A stretch of 64,000 bases of DNA from Tistrella mobilis (GTDB taxonomy: Bacteria; Pseudomonadota; Alphaproteobacteria; Tistrellales; Tistrellaceae), in assembly GCF_039634785.1 (NCBI RefSeq), contig NZ_JBBIAB010000010.1:1-64000 (forward strand). Direction: 5' to 3'. Below are positions 9,568 to 19,257 of the stretch, one piece after another (position 1 is the first letter of the stretch; each line of letters begins with the position of its first letter). Under the pieces are notes generated by a model. It did no database searches. It worked only from the letters and a program-made list of their open reading frames with translations, and was not told the origin of the DNA. Both the position numbers and the translations under genes were made by a program.

Positions 9568-9739
9568 GGGACCACTTCCCGTCGATCGTCTCGCAGCTTG
9601 GAGACCAGGTGAAGCAGGTGGCGGAACTTCCGTCGCCCGCAAGGGAGGTTCGAACGTCTCCGGGCGCGGGATGCGTCGGCGCCGGGGCGCCGCCCCCGCA
9701 CGGCGCCCGTCGTCCGCTACAGGGGAAAATTTTCGCTTT

Positions 9740-10351
9740 TTAGCGGATGCCCCCGGTGGGTGCGATGAAAATTTCAAAATCCGGGGCCATCGAGCCTGCC
9801 GGCGCCTGGATCCGCGCGATCCGGGTGGCGGGCGCCCCCATCTCGGCGAGACGACGGGATGCGGCCTCCAGCCGCGCGGTGGCCAGTGCCGTTCCCTGAT
9901 CGGTTCCGGCGACGAGCGCCAGGCTTTCGTCCCGCGCTGCGGCGATCCGCCAGGCGGCGCGCAGTTCGGCCGCCGCGGCATCGTCGATCGCGGCACTGCC
10001 GGGGGCGAAACCGATCCGGCCCACCGAAAGCCCGGGCCGCGGCGCCTCGGGGCGGCTCGCCGCCGCAGCAGCGGCGGCCGCAGCCTCGGCAATCGCCTGG
10101 CCGGCGCGGGCCTGGTCACTCGCCAGGCCCTGGCGGATTTCGGCCCGTTCGGCAAGCGGGGTCACCGGCGGCGCCTTCTCGGGCACCGAATTCAGGGTCG
10201 GGAACGGGGCCGCCGCAAATTCCGCGCGGGCAGCCCGGATATCGGGATCGGTGCCGGCGCCGGGCCCTTCGGCACAGGCGCCGAGGGCGAGCGCGAACAC
10301 GACGGCCACGGCCATGCCGCCGCCCGCGCGTCCCGCGAAATTCCGTCGCAT
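9740..10351 (-). CDS. Lipoprotein with a divergent OmpA-like domain
   Basis: 203-residue predicted lipoprotein. A basic n-region and hydrophobic core are followed by the lipobox LALGAC (Cys about residue 26). A Pro/Ala-rich linker with an alanine run follows. The C-terminal 100 residues have the spacing of an OmpA-like peptidoglycan-binding fold: IGFAPGSAAIDD, then LALVAGTDQ, then ATARLEAASRRLAEMGAP. The key Asp/Arg of canonical OmpA domains are only partly conserved. The ATG at 10351 has a GGTGGGG ribosome site; an upstream ATG at 10396 would lengthen the n-region. It is divergent from phaC, with about 110 nt between them. Role unknown; an envelope-anchoring function is likely. Confidence 0.65.
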   Translation of the reverse strand: MRRNFAGRAGGGMAVAVVFALALGACAEGPGAGTDPDIRAARAEFAAAPFPTLNSVPEKAPPVTPLAERAEIRQGLASDQARAGQAIAEAAAAAAAAASRPEAPRPGLSVGRIGFAPGSAAIDDAAAAELRAAWRIAAARDESLALVAGTDQGTALATARLEAASRRLAEMGAPATRIARIQAPAGSMAPDFEIFIAPTGGIR

Positions 10352-10465
10352 CCCCACCGAGGCAGCGTTGAGCCCCGCCGCCTGCACCCGTATCATGGCC
10401 TTCACCTCGACCTCGCAGTACCACCGATCGCCGACTGTGGCGGCGCAACTATAAGGGACGTAAGG

Positions 10466-12268
10466 ATGGCCGAGCAAGGAGCCGACCGGGGAAGCAGCAC
10501 CGGCAGCCGTGACGACGCCGACGCCTTCGCACGCAACATGCGCGAGGTTGCCGAGCGCAGCCAGCAGATCATCCGCGATTTTCTGTCGCGGAACGAAGGC
10601 CTGGACACGTCCGCTCCCGCCGATCCCCTGAACCTCACCACCGCTTTCACCCATCTCACCGAGCGCATGATGGAGAACCCGGCCCGTCTGGTCGAGGCCC
10701 AGGCTGCGCTCTGGCAGGATTATCTCAATCTCTGGCAGTCCACCGCCAGCCGCATGGCCGGTGGCGAGGCGAAGCCGGTCATTGCACCCGAGCCGTCCGA
10801 CAAGCGGTTCAAGGACAAGGACTGGAGCGAGAACCAGCTCTTCGACTTCATCAAGCAGTCCTACCTGCTCACCGCCCGCTGGATTCTGAACACCGTGCAC
10901 GGTGTTCAGGGCATGGACCCCGACGAAGCCCGCAAGATCGACTTCTACACCCGTCAGTTCGTCGATGCGATGGCGCCGTCGAATTTCGTCACCACCAACC
11001 CCGAAGTGCTGCGGGCGACGATCGAGAGCAAGGGCGAGAATCTGGTCCGCGGTCTCAACAACATGATCCGCGACATGGAGAAGGGCGGCGGTGAGCTGCG
11101 CATCTCCATGACCGACGAGAAGGCTTTCGAGCTGGGCCGCAACGTCGCGACCGCACCGGGCAAGGTGGTGTTCCAGAACGGGCTGATGCAGATCCTGCAA
11201 TACACGCCCACCACCGAGACCGTGCACAAGCGGCCGCTGCTGATCGTGCCGCCATGGATCAACAAGTTCTACATCCTCGACCTTCAGCCCAAGAACTCGT
11301 TCATCCGCTTTGCGGTCGAACAGGGCCACACCGTCTTCGTGGTCTCGTGGGTGAACCCTGACGAGGAGATGGCGAAGAAGACCTTCGAAGACTACATGGT
11401 GGAAGGTCTGATCACCGCCCTCGACAAGGTGACCGAAGAAAGCGGCGTGGCCGAGGTCAACGTCATCGGCTACTGCATCGGCGGCACGCTGCTCGCCACC
11501 ACGCTGTCCTATCTGAAGGCGCAGGGCGACAAGCGGGTCAAGAGCGCCACCTTCTTCACCACCCTCACCGACTTCCGTGATGCCGGCGACATCAAGGTCT
11601 TCGTCGACGAAACTCAGATCGGCAACCTGGAAAAGGTCATGTCGAAGAAGGGTTATCTCGAAGGCCGGAAGATGGCGACCGCGTTCAACATGCTCCGGTC
11701 CAACGACCTGATCTGGAGCTTCGTGGTCAACAACTATCTTCTGGGCAAGGATCCCTTCCCCTTCGACCTGCTCTACTGGAACAGCGACGCCACCCGCATG
11801 CCGGCGGCGATGCACAGCTTTTATCTGCGGCATATGTACCGCGAGAACAAGCTGGTGGAGCCGGGCGGCATCACCATGCGCGGCGTGCCCATCGACCTCA
11901 GGCAGATCGACATCCCGGTCTACATCCTGTCGGCGCAGCAGGACCATATCGCGCCGTGGAAATCGACCTATCGCGCCACCCAGCTCTATTCGGGCAACAC
12001 CCGCTTCGTGCTGGGCGCCTCGGGCCATATCGCCGGCGTGATCAACCCGCCGGCGGCCAACAAGTACAACTACTGGACCAACAAGGATCTGCCTGCCGAT
12101 CCGGAGGCCTGGTTTGCCGGCGCCGAGAAACATGCCGGCTCGTGGTGGGTCGACTGGGCGAAATGGATCAAGCGCCTGGGCGGCGCGCAGGTGCCGGCCC
12201 GGACCCCGGGCGAGGTTCTGGGGGTGATCGAGGACGCCCCCGGCAGCTATGTGAAGATGCGTGACTGA
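10466..12268 (+). CDS. phaC: Class I poly(3-hydroxyalkanoate) synthase PhaC
   Basis: 600-residue cytoplasmic granule-bound enzyme polymerising hydroxyacyl-CoA into PHA. The alpha/beta-hydrolase core carries the lipase-like box GYCIGG with catalytic Cys337, an Asp at about 493 (QQDHIAPW) and a His at about 521 (GASGHIAG). The N-terminal region before residue 240 is the usual PhaC_N domain. Length and the absence of a PhaE partner indicate class I. The ATG at 10466 is the one matching the family; the reading frame remains open far upstream but that part overlaps other genes. No phaA, phaB or phasin gene lies in the window. A terminator follows. Confidence 0.96.
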   Translation: MAEQGADRGSSTGSRDDADAFARNMREVAERSQQIIRDFLSRNEGLDTSAPADPLNLTTAFTHLTERMMENPARLVEAQAALWQDYLNLWQSTASRMAGGEAKPVIAPEPSDKRFKDKDWSENQLFDFIKQSYLLTARWILNTVHGVQGMDPDEARKIDFYTRQFVDAMAPSNFVTTNPEVLRATIESKGENLVRGLNNMIRDMEKGGGELRISMTDEKAFELGRNVATAPGKVVFQNGLMQILQYTPTTETVHKRPLLIVPPWINKFYILDLQPKNSFIRFAVEQGHTVFVVSWVNPDEEMAKKTFEDYMVEGLITALDKVTEESGVAEVNVIGYCIGGTLLATTLSYLKAQGDKRVKSATFFTTLTDFRDAGDIKVFVDETQIGNLEKVMSKKGYLEGRKMATAFNMLRSNDLIWSFVVNNYLLGKDPFPFDLLYWNSDATRMPAAMHSFYLRHMYRENKLVEPGGITMRGVPIDLRQIDIPVYILSAQQDHIAPWKSTYRATQLYSGNTRFVLGASGHIAGVINPPAANKYNYWTNKDLPADPEAWFAGAEKHAGSWWVDWAKWIKRLGGAQVPARTPGEVLGVIEDAPGSYVKMRD

Positions 12269-12289
12269 CCAGAGCCTCTGACGAAGATC

Positions 12290-12330
12290 CCGGCGGTTTC
12301 TCCCCAGGGAGGAACCGCCGGTTCGGTTTC
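12290..12330 (+). terminator. Probable Rho-independent terminator after phaC
   Basis: A 9-bp perfect stem (12290-12298 with 12313-12321), extended by inner pairing of TCTCCC with GGGAGG, is followed by the T-rich TTCGGTTTC. It lies about 20 nt after the phaC stop and overlaps the last codons of the convergent LysR gene. Confidence 0.65.
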
Positions 12331-13207
12331 AGGCGGTGACGGTCTCCAGAAAGGCCCTGGCCGCCCGCCCCAGATAGCGCTCGCGATGCAACAGCAGGTG
12401 AAAGGCCCGCTGCGGCAGGTCGAGTACGGGGCTGCGCAGGCTTCCCAGCGCCAGCCCGCCCGCGACCACCAGAGCGGAGAGCGCGGTCGCCCCCGCCCCG
12501 GCCTCCACCGCTGCCCGCACCGATTCGTTCGAGGGCAGCTCCAGCACCACATTCAGGGTGTCGGGATCCACGCCCAGGCCGGCGAGCGCCCCCTCGAACT
12601 CGGCACGAGTGCCGGACCCGCGTTCGCGCAGCACCCAGGGGGTTTCCGCCAGCTGGCCGGGGGCCACATGGGGCAGCGCCGCCCAGGGATGGCCTGCCCC
12701 CACCACCAGCATCAGCCGGTCGCCGGGCAGAAGCCGTTCCGACAGCGACGGATCCTCGACCGGTCCCTCGACGAAGCCCAGATCGGCGGTTCCGGCCCTG
12801 ACCGCCGCCGCGACCTCGGCGGTGTTGCCGATTGCGATCTCGACGGTGACCGCCGGGAAATCGGCCATGAAGCCGATCAGCCGCGTGGGCAGCCAGTAAT
12901 TGGCGACCGTCTGGCTGGCGTGAATGCGCAGCCGGCCCCGCGGATTGCCGGCAAGATCCGCCAGTGCCTGTTCGGCAGCCGCAGCCCGGGCCAGCACTGC
13001 GCGGGCCTCTTCCAGGAAGATCCGGCCGGTCTCCGCCAGTTCGATGCCGCGCCCGACCCGGTGGAACAACGCCACCCCGTGACGGGCCTCCAGCGCCGCA
13101 ATCGCCGCAGAAACCGTCGACTGGGTCAGGTTCAGCGCCCGCGCAGCCCGGGTCACATGGGCATGCTCGGCGACCGCGACGAAGATTCTGAGCTGTTCCA
13201 GGGTCAT
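12329..13207 (-). CDS. LysR-family transcriptional regulator, YeiE/CysL-like
   Basis: 292-residue LysR regulator. The N-terminal winged helix-turn-helix (about residues 3-62, LRIFVAVAEHAHVTRAARAL) is followed by a two-lobed effector domain. It lies directly downstream of a yeiH-type exporter on the same strand, the same partnership as E. coli yeiE-yeiH and Bacillus cysL, so it most likely activates that exporter and perhaps sulfur genes. A LysR-type palindrome upstream of the exporter promoter (14545-14569) supports this. The assignment rests mostly on context and HTH type, since LysR effector domains are poorly discriminating by eye. Confidence 0.85.
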   Translation of the reverse strand: MTLEQLRIFVAVAEHAHVTRAARALNLTQSTVSAAIAALEARHGVALFHRVGRGIELAETGRIFLEEARAVLARAAAAEQALADLAGNPRGRLRIHASQTVANYWLPTRLIGFMADFPAVTVEIAIGNTAEVAAAVRAGTADLGFVEGPVEDPSLSERLLPGDRLMLVVGAGHPWAALPHVAPGQLAETPWVLRERGSGTRAEFEGALAGLGVDPDTLNVVLELPSNESVRAAVEAGAGATALSALVVAGGLALGSLRSPVLDLPQRAFHLLLHRERYLGRAARAFLETVTA

Positions 13208-13378
13208 GATGCCGCCGTCATCCGGCCATGAAAGGGTATCGGCGCCGGACGCAAGAGCGGCGCCCGCAGGGGCGCCGTCATCAGATCGGATCTGGAAACA
13301 TCGGGCGGGGTCATCCGGACATCATGCCGCCACGCCGCATCCTGGGGCAACGGCTTCGACATAGGATGGCCCGCCGGA

Positions 13379-14428
13379 TCAGCCGAGCACCGAGACCACG
13401 GCCAGCGGCACGGCGCCGACCACCAGGGTGAGCATCAGGCCCAGGATCACCGGGCGGATGCCGCGGGCCTTCACCTTGCCGAGATCGGTGCCGAAGCCGA
13501 TCGCCGCCAGCGCCACCGTCAGCATGATCGGGGTCGCCGCCGCAGAGACATGGCGAACCTCTTCCGGCACCACCCCCAGGCTGTTCAGCCCGGCAAGCAC
13601 CACGAAGCCGACCGCGAACCAGGGAACCGGCACCTTGGCCGCGGCTGCCTCGGCATCCTCGATCGCATGGTCACCGCGGCGGGCGGCACGGTCCGCCGCC
13701 CAGACCAGCAGGCCGACCACCGGGGCGAGCATGGCGACACGGGCGAGCTTGGCAATCACCGACACCTCACCGGCCGCCGTGCCGTGCTGGAAGCCGGCCG
13801 CCACCACCTGCGCCACCTCGTGCACCGAGGCACCGATCCAGAGGCCGTAGGAGCGATCGTCGAGGCCGAGCGCGGTGCCCAGCAGCGGCCAGAGGGCCAT
13901 CACCGCCGTTCCGAACAGCGTGACCACGCCCACCGCATAGGCGATCTCGTCATCGCGGGCCCGCACGGCCGAGCCCACGGCCGCCGCAGCCGAGGCACCG
14001 CAGATCGCGGTGCCGCCGCCGATCACCGTGGCCAGTCGCGGCTCCACCCCGACCAGCCGGCCCAGCGGCCGGGCCAGCGACAGGGTCACGCCCAGGGCCG
14101 CCAGCGCGGCCAGAATGCCATCGAGGCCAAGCCCCAGAATGTCGCCGGCGGTGACCTGCAGCCCGAGCAGCGCCACGCCAAGGCGCATCAGCGGCTTGGA
14201 GGCGACCGCCAGACCGGGGGCCGCCACGGCAGGCGCCCGACCGATCACCGCCCGCAGGACAAGCCCCAGTCCGATCGCGACCAGCACCGGGCTCACCGCC
14301 TGCATGCCCGAGGCGCGAACCATCAGGATCGCCGCGCCGCCGATCACGCCGGCCAGCGCCAGCCCCGGCAGTTTCGCTGCAAGCCGTGGCAGGGCTCCTG
14401 CGGTTTCAGTGGTGGGAAGGCTCGCCAT
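13379..14428 (-). CDS. yeiH: YeiH/UPF0324 family putative sulfate exporter
   Basis: 349-residue inner-membrane protein with about ten hydrophobic segments. It has the family's glycine-rich helices (for example GGGTAICGASAAAAVG and the segment WIGASVHEVAQVVAAG). The family is annotated as a putative sulfate or sulfite exporter; biochemical proof is limited. It is paired with a YeiE-type LysR regulator downstream. Its promoter region contains a perfect TATAAT -10 element at 14530-14535 with a weak -35, as expected for an activator-dependent gene. Confidence 0.88.
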   Translation of the reverse strand: MASLPTTETAGALPRLAAKLPGLALAGVIGGAAILMVRASGMQAVSPVLVAIGLGLVLRAVIGRAPAVAAPGLAVASKPLMRLGVALLGLQVTAGDILGLGLDGILAALAALGVTLSLARPLGRLVGVEPRLATVIGGGTAICGASAAAAVGSAVRARDDEIAYAVGVVTLFGTAVMALWPLLGTALGLDDRSYGLWIGASVHEVAQVVAAGFQHGTAAGEVSVIAKLARVAMLAPVVGLLVWAADRAARRGDHAIEDAEAAAAKVPVPWFAVGFVVLAGLNSLGVVPEEVRHVSAAATPIMLTVALAAIGFGTDLGKVKARGIRPVILGLMLTLVVGAVPLAVVSVLG

Positions 14429-14522
14429 GGCGTGATCTCCGGTCCGTCCTGCCCGGGGGTGATTTTTGCACCTCCCGGGGTGTGGTTCATGACCGAAAGA
14501 TGACCGTTGGCGACCGTTCGCT

Positions 14523-14569
14523 CCAATGAATTATATAGCTTGTTCTGATCGATTTTACCGAATGATCAG
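14523..14569 (-). promoter_or_regulatory. yeiH promoter with LysR-type palindrome
   Basis: On the minus strand the -10 element is TATAAT (14530-14535), and the best -35 position has only GTAAAA. Just upstream, 14545-14569 is an interrupted palindrome with CTGATC at one end, GATCAG at the other, and inner ATT/AAT pairs. Its length and T-N11-A look fit a LysR recognition site. Inference: this is where the adjacent YeiE-like regulator acts. Confidence 0.5.
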
Positions 14570-15195
14570 GATACCGGCACCACGGCGGCGCCGAGCACCT
14601 CGCGGGCGATCTCCTGGTGGCTGGCGGCAAGCCCCGAATAATGACGGGCCGTGGCGGCAAGCCGGGGCATGCCCTCCTCGCCCAGATCGCGCAGCTTCTT
14701 GGCCGGTACGCCGCCCCAGAGCTCGCCGGTCGCGACCCGCTTGTCATTGCCGACCAGTGCCCCCGCGCCGACGATGGCGCCCCCTTCGACCACGGCGCCG
14801 TCCAGCACGGTGGCGCTCATCCCCACGAAGGCGCCGCTCATCAGGGTGCAGGCATGGATCATCGCGCGATGGCCGATGGTGACGTCGTCGCCGATCAGCG
14901 TCGGATGCGCCAGACGGCTGACATGGACGATGGTGCCGTCCTGAAGATTGGTGCCGCGGCCGATATGGATATGGTTCACATCGCCGCGCAGCACGCAGCC
15001 ATACCAGATGCTGCTCTCGGGCCCGATCTCCACCTGGCCCACCACCACCGCACCCGGCGCCACGTAACAACTGGCGTCGATCTTCGGCCAGATGCCGTCG
15101 AAGGGCAGGATGATCGCGCCGGGGAAGCGCGCGGCAAGTTCCGCCGACGGCACCGGATCGGCCGGCGGCGTGATGGTGAGTTCGGTCGAAGACAT
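14566..15195 (-). CDS. Gamma-class carbonic anhydrase family protein (hexapeptide repeats)
   Basis: 209-residue left-handed beta-helix protein. Hexapeptide repeats run through residues 45-165, and the three zinc-ligand histidines of the gamma-carbonic anhydrase group are in place: H91 (IVHVSR), H109 and H114 (IGHRAMIHAC). Such proteins form trimers with metal sites at subunit interfaces. Catalytic activity varies within the family, and many bacterial members (YrdA/PaaY type) are poorly characterised, so hydratase activity is likely but not certain. It is transcribed toward yeiH and lies 46 nt downstream of lolD on the same strand. Confidence 0.88.
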   Translation of the reverse strand: MSSTELTITPPADPVPSAELAARFPGAIILPFDGIWPKIDASCYVAPGAVVVGQVEIGPESSIWYGCVLRGDVNHIHIGRGTNLQDGTIVHVSRLAHPTLIGDDVTIGHRAMIHACTLMSGAFVGMSATVLDGAVVEGGAIVGAGALVGNDKRVATGELWGGVPAKKLRDLGEEGMPRLAATARHYSGLAASHQEIAREVLGAAVVPVS

Positions 15196-15241
15196 GACGT
15201 CAGTCCCTTGTTCTTCTTCTGAAAAGGCTGGCGAATCGCCC

Positions 15242-15917
<676 letters not shown>

Positions 15918-15925
<8 letters not shown>

Positions 15926-17165
15926 AGCGCAGCGCCTCCACGGGATCGAGGCGGGCAGCGCGCCACGCCGGATAAAGCGTCGCCAGGAAAGACAGCACCA
16001 GCGACAGGCCGACCACGCTCACCACATCCGACCAGACCACATCCGCCGGCAGTTTCGACAGGAAGTAGATCTCGGCCGAAAACAGCTGCGTGCCGGTCAG
16101 GGCCTGCAGCGCCTGGCGGATGCTTTCGATATTGGTGGCGAAGGCAAGCCCCAGCACGAAGCCGATGAAGGTGCCGACGATGCCGATCGAGGCGCCGGTC
16201 ATCATGAAGATCCTGAGGATCATGCCCCGTGTGGCCCCCATGGTGCGCAGGATGGCGATGTCCCGCGACTTGTCCTTCACCAGCATCACCATGCCCGAGA
16301 TGATGTTGAAGGCAGCGATCAGAATGATCAGGGTCAGGATCAGGAACATCACATTGCGCTCGACGTCGAGCGCGCCCACCAGCGTCGAATTGGTCTGCTG
16401 CCAGTCGGTCAGCACCACGCCGCGATCGGCGATGATCGACCCGATCTCGCCGCGGATCGCCTTGACGTTCTGCGGGTCGGTGACGTCCACCTCGATCGCG
16501 GTCGCCGCATCACCGGTCTGGAAGAAGGCCTGGGCGGTATCGAAGGGCATGAAGACCAGCGAGCTGTCGAATTCGAACATGCCCACTTCAAACAGGCCGA
16601 CCACCGGAAAACTCACCTGCCGGGGCATGCCGCCGAACGGCGTCGCCACGGTGCGTGGCGAGATCAGGTTCAGTTCGTCGCCGAGCCGGAGCCCCAGGCG
16701 CTGGGCCATGCGGGTGCCGATCAGCACGCCCTTGCCCTGGAAATCGTCCAGACTGCCGGCGCGGATATTGTTCGCGATCAGGGTCTTGCGCTCAAGGCTT
16801 TCGCGGGTGAAGCCGCGGACCAGCGCGCCGCGGGCATCGTCGGGCCCGCTCGCCAGCACCTGGCCTTCGACCATCGGCAGGGCGCGGACGACCACCTGGG
16901 CCTTTTCCAGGTCGGCGGCGATTCCGCCATAATCCTGGATGCCGCGCCCCGAGGCACTGAACACGGTCATATGACCGTTGAGGCCCAGGATCCGGTCGAC
17001 CAGCTGGTCGCGGAATCCCTTCATCACCGCCAGCACCACGATCAGCGTGCCCACGCCGAGCGCAATGCCCAGAAGCGAAAAGCCGGCGATGACCGAGATG
17101 AACCCTTCCTTCCGCCGGGCTCTGAGATAGCGGAAGGCGAGAAGACGCTCGACTGTCCTGAACAT
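15918..17165 (-). CDS. Lipoprotein-releasing system permease (LolC/LolE/LolF type)
   Basis: 415-residue MacB/LolC-fold permease. It has one N-terminal membrane helix (about residues 25-50, [18 protein letters not shown]), a large periplasmic domain (about 50-270), and three C-terminal helices. Only one permease gene accompanies lolD here. It may therefore act as a homodimer (the LolF arrangement), or a second permease may lie elsewhere. The ATG at 17165 gives the family start [14 protein letters not shown]; the frame is open further upstream without a good start. It is divergent from the methyltransferase gene, with about 180 nt between. Confidence 0.9.
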
Positions 17166-17349
17166 GCGGGTTCCGTTGGCCAGAGGATCGAGGGGATGGG
17201 GAGGATGCGTGCGGGCCGACTTTAGGCACAGCCCGGCCATGGTGCAACCAAATGCCCCGTCATGCAGAGCGGATCACGACATCGTCACGGGATCGGGGCC
17301 GGAAACCGGTCCATGATCCCGGGATCCCCTGCGAGCGGAGCGGGTGACG

Positions 17350-18585
17350 ATGCCACAGGATCCTCGGCTTGAAGCCCTGCAGAACGGGCTGCTGCACAGG
17401 ATAGAGAGCTATGTGCCGGTGCGCGGACGGCCGGCACCGCCGCGCCCGGCCCTGATCGAGGCGTTCCGGCGCTATCCTCGCCACCTCTTTTTGCCGCGCT
17501 ACCGGCCGGCGGATCAGCCTGAGGGACCGGCACGCGCTCCGGGTGACGCCGACTTTCCAGAGGGCGCCTATCACGACCGCCCGCTCTGTTACGTCGACGA
17601 GCACGGTATCTCCCTGCCCGCCTCCTGCTCCGAGCCGGGCTTCATTTTCCATCTGGCCGAGTTGCTGGACGTCCGGCCCGGTCATCGGGTGCTGGAGATC
17701 GGCTGCGGCACCGGCTGGCTGCTCGCGATCCTCGCTCATGCCGCCGGGCGGAATGGAAAGGTGGTGGGCGTGGAGATCAACCCCGCTCTGCAGGCCCTGG
17801 CCGCCCGCAACCTTGCCGCGGCGGGAGCAACCAATGCGATCGCCGTGGCAGGTGACGGCCTGACCGCTGCCGGCCCGGGACCCTTCGACCGGATGATCAT
17901 GACCGCCTCGGCCTGGCAGCTGCCGACCAGGATTCTAAGCCTGCTCACGGAAGACGGGCTTGCCGTCCTTCCAATTCGTAACAAAGGCTTGTCCGAAGAG
18001 GTTCACGTTCTGGAGCGGCGCGGCCCGGCGCTGGTGTCGCGCCTGACACGCCTCTGCCGTTTCGTGCCGCTGACCGGCCGCGATGGCGCGGATGAAGATC
18101 TTCTGATGCCTCGTCTGGCCACCGATCCCGACATCGCCCGGCTTGGCGAAACCGGGCAGCCACGATCGCTCGACTTCGGCCAACCGACACCGGATCAGAT
18201 GATGCCGCCGGCGCTCGCCTTCACCGCCTGGATGTCAAAGCTGGAGCCGCGCTTCCGCGCCTGGCGGCTCGGCTTGGGCCACGGGTCGCCATCCCTGTTC
18301 GGTGATCCGGAAAGGCATGGTTTCGGTCTGGTGGACAGGGCCGCCGGGTCCGCCGCCCTCTGGCGCGCAGGCCAGGTGATCGCCTATGGCGACGAAAGCG
18401 CGCGCGATCTGCTTTTCAGTCATCTGGCGCGATGGACGGCACAAGGCGAGCCGACGGGTTATGCTTTCGGCCTCGGCATCACTGCCGCCCGAGGGGCATC
18501 TCCGGTCTCACACCACTCTTATCGCGAGCGCCGGGGCCCGCTCGATTTCTGGTGGTGGCTGCGCCCGCCCACTGAACGGTTGTAG
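17350..18585 (+). CDS. PCMT-like SAM-dependent methyltransferase with a long C-terminal extension
   Basis: 411-residue protein. Residues about 35-215 form a protein-L-isoaspartate methyltransferase-like Rossmann domain with SAM motif VLEIGCGTGW (114-123) and the following acidic strand VGVEIN. About 195 further residues form a second domain ending in a Trp-rich segment that I do not recognise. Classical PCMT enzymes stop near 210 residues, so this is not a plain Pcm. PCMT-like domains also modify peptides in natural-product pathways, but no precursor gene is visible here. The ATG at 17350 has a GGAG site 9 nt upstream; a GTG at 17344 is too close to it. Substrate unknown. Confidence 0.7.
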   Translation: MPQDPRLEALQNGLLHRIESYVPVRGRPAPPRPALIEAFRRYPRHLFLPRYRPADQPEGPARAPGDADFPEGAYHDRPLCYVDEHGISLPASCSEPGFIFHLAELLDVRPGHRVLEIGCGTGWLLAILAHAAGRNGKVVGVEINPALQALAARNLAAAGATNAIAVAGDGLTAAGPGPFDRMIMTASAWQLPTRILSLLTEDGLAVLPIRNKGLSEEVHVLERRGPALVSRLTRLCRFVPLTGRDGADEDLLMPRLATDPDIARLGETGQPRSLDFGQPTPDQMMPPALAFTAWMSKLEPRFRAWRLGLGHGSPSLFGDPERHGFGLVDRAAGSAALWRAGQVIAYGDESARDLLFSHLARWTAQGEPTGYAFGLGITAARGASPVSHHSYRERRGPLDFWWWLRPPTERL

Positions 18586-18596
18586 CCCGACATTGT

Positions 18597-19205
18597 TCAC
18601 CGCCCCTCCCGCTCCAGCCGCGCGCAGGCTGCCGCAATCGCATTCCGGGCCGGATCGTCCAGCCGCTCCCCATTCCAGGTGACCGTGCCGTCGGCCGCGA
18701 TCGTCACCTGGCCGAGATCGACCTCGGCCGCGCCCAGCGGCTGGTCCTTGAAATAGCCGAAACGCTCGAGCGGCAGCCCCAGATCGATGGTGATGCCGCG
18801 GCCGAGGGCGCGTTCGGCCGCGCGCGCCCCGTAGCCGCCGTCCAGATCGGCAGGTGCGACGGGGTTTCCATCGACGTCGACGCCCGGCTGATAGGTCACG
18901 TCGGCATCCGGCCTGTGGACGGTCAGACGGTTGCAAAAGGCCCGGTCGACCGTGACGGTCACGCCACGACCCGTGCCATCGATGCGGATCGGTGCCGTAG
19001 CATGCTCGCCAGCCGCCACCGCGCCGGTGTATAAGCCGAGAAGGACAATCGCGCCGATCCCCGCCGCACGTCCGGTCGCCCGCCGACCGGGTCCGTGACG
19101 TCCCTCCGGTCGCGGCGCCCTCGACAACGACAGAAACCGAAGCGACCCCCGGGGCCGCTGACGCAGGCCCTGTGCGGCTTGTGTGCAGCCCCGCCGCCGG
19201 AGCAT
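18597..19205 (-). CDS. Hypothetical exported protein
   Basis: Unrecognised protein of about 202 residues. An arginine-rich N-terminal stretch precedes a single hydrophobic segment, GIGAIVLLGLYTGAVAAG, that looks like a signal peptide or anchor. The exported part is rich in Asp and Gly, with a YGARAAERAL segment and two cysteines (CNRL, ACARLE). The start is uncertain. The ATG at 19205 has GGGAAG about 9 nt upstream; ATGs nearer the hydrophobic segment are absent, and 19265 would overlap the divergent permease start. It is convergent with the methyltransferase gene, stop to stop 11 nt apart. Confidence 0.5.
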   Translation of the reverse strand: MLRRRGCTQAAQGLRQRPRGSLRFLSLSRAPRPEGRHGPGRRATGRAAGIGAIVLLGLYTGAVAAGEHATAPIRIDGTGRGVTVTVDRAFCNRLTVHRPDADVTYQPGVDVDGNPVAPADLDGGYGARAAERALGRGITIDLGLPLERFGYFKDQPLGAAEVDLGQVTIAADGTVTWNGERLDDPARNAIAAACARLEREGR

Positions 19206-19257
19206 CGGATCGGTCTTCCCAATCGGCATTGCCTTACCCGTCCAGGAGCTTGCGGGA

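Noticed and set aside
13259-13276. GC-rich hairpin between the LysR gene and yeiH as a terminator
   Set aside because: The 7-bp GGCGCCC/GGGCGCC stem has no T-tract on either strand and could be chance in GC-rich DNA.
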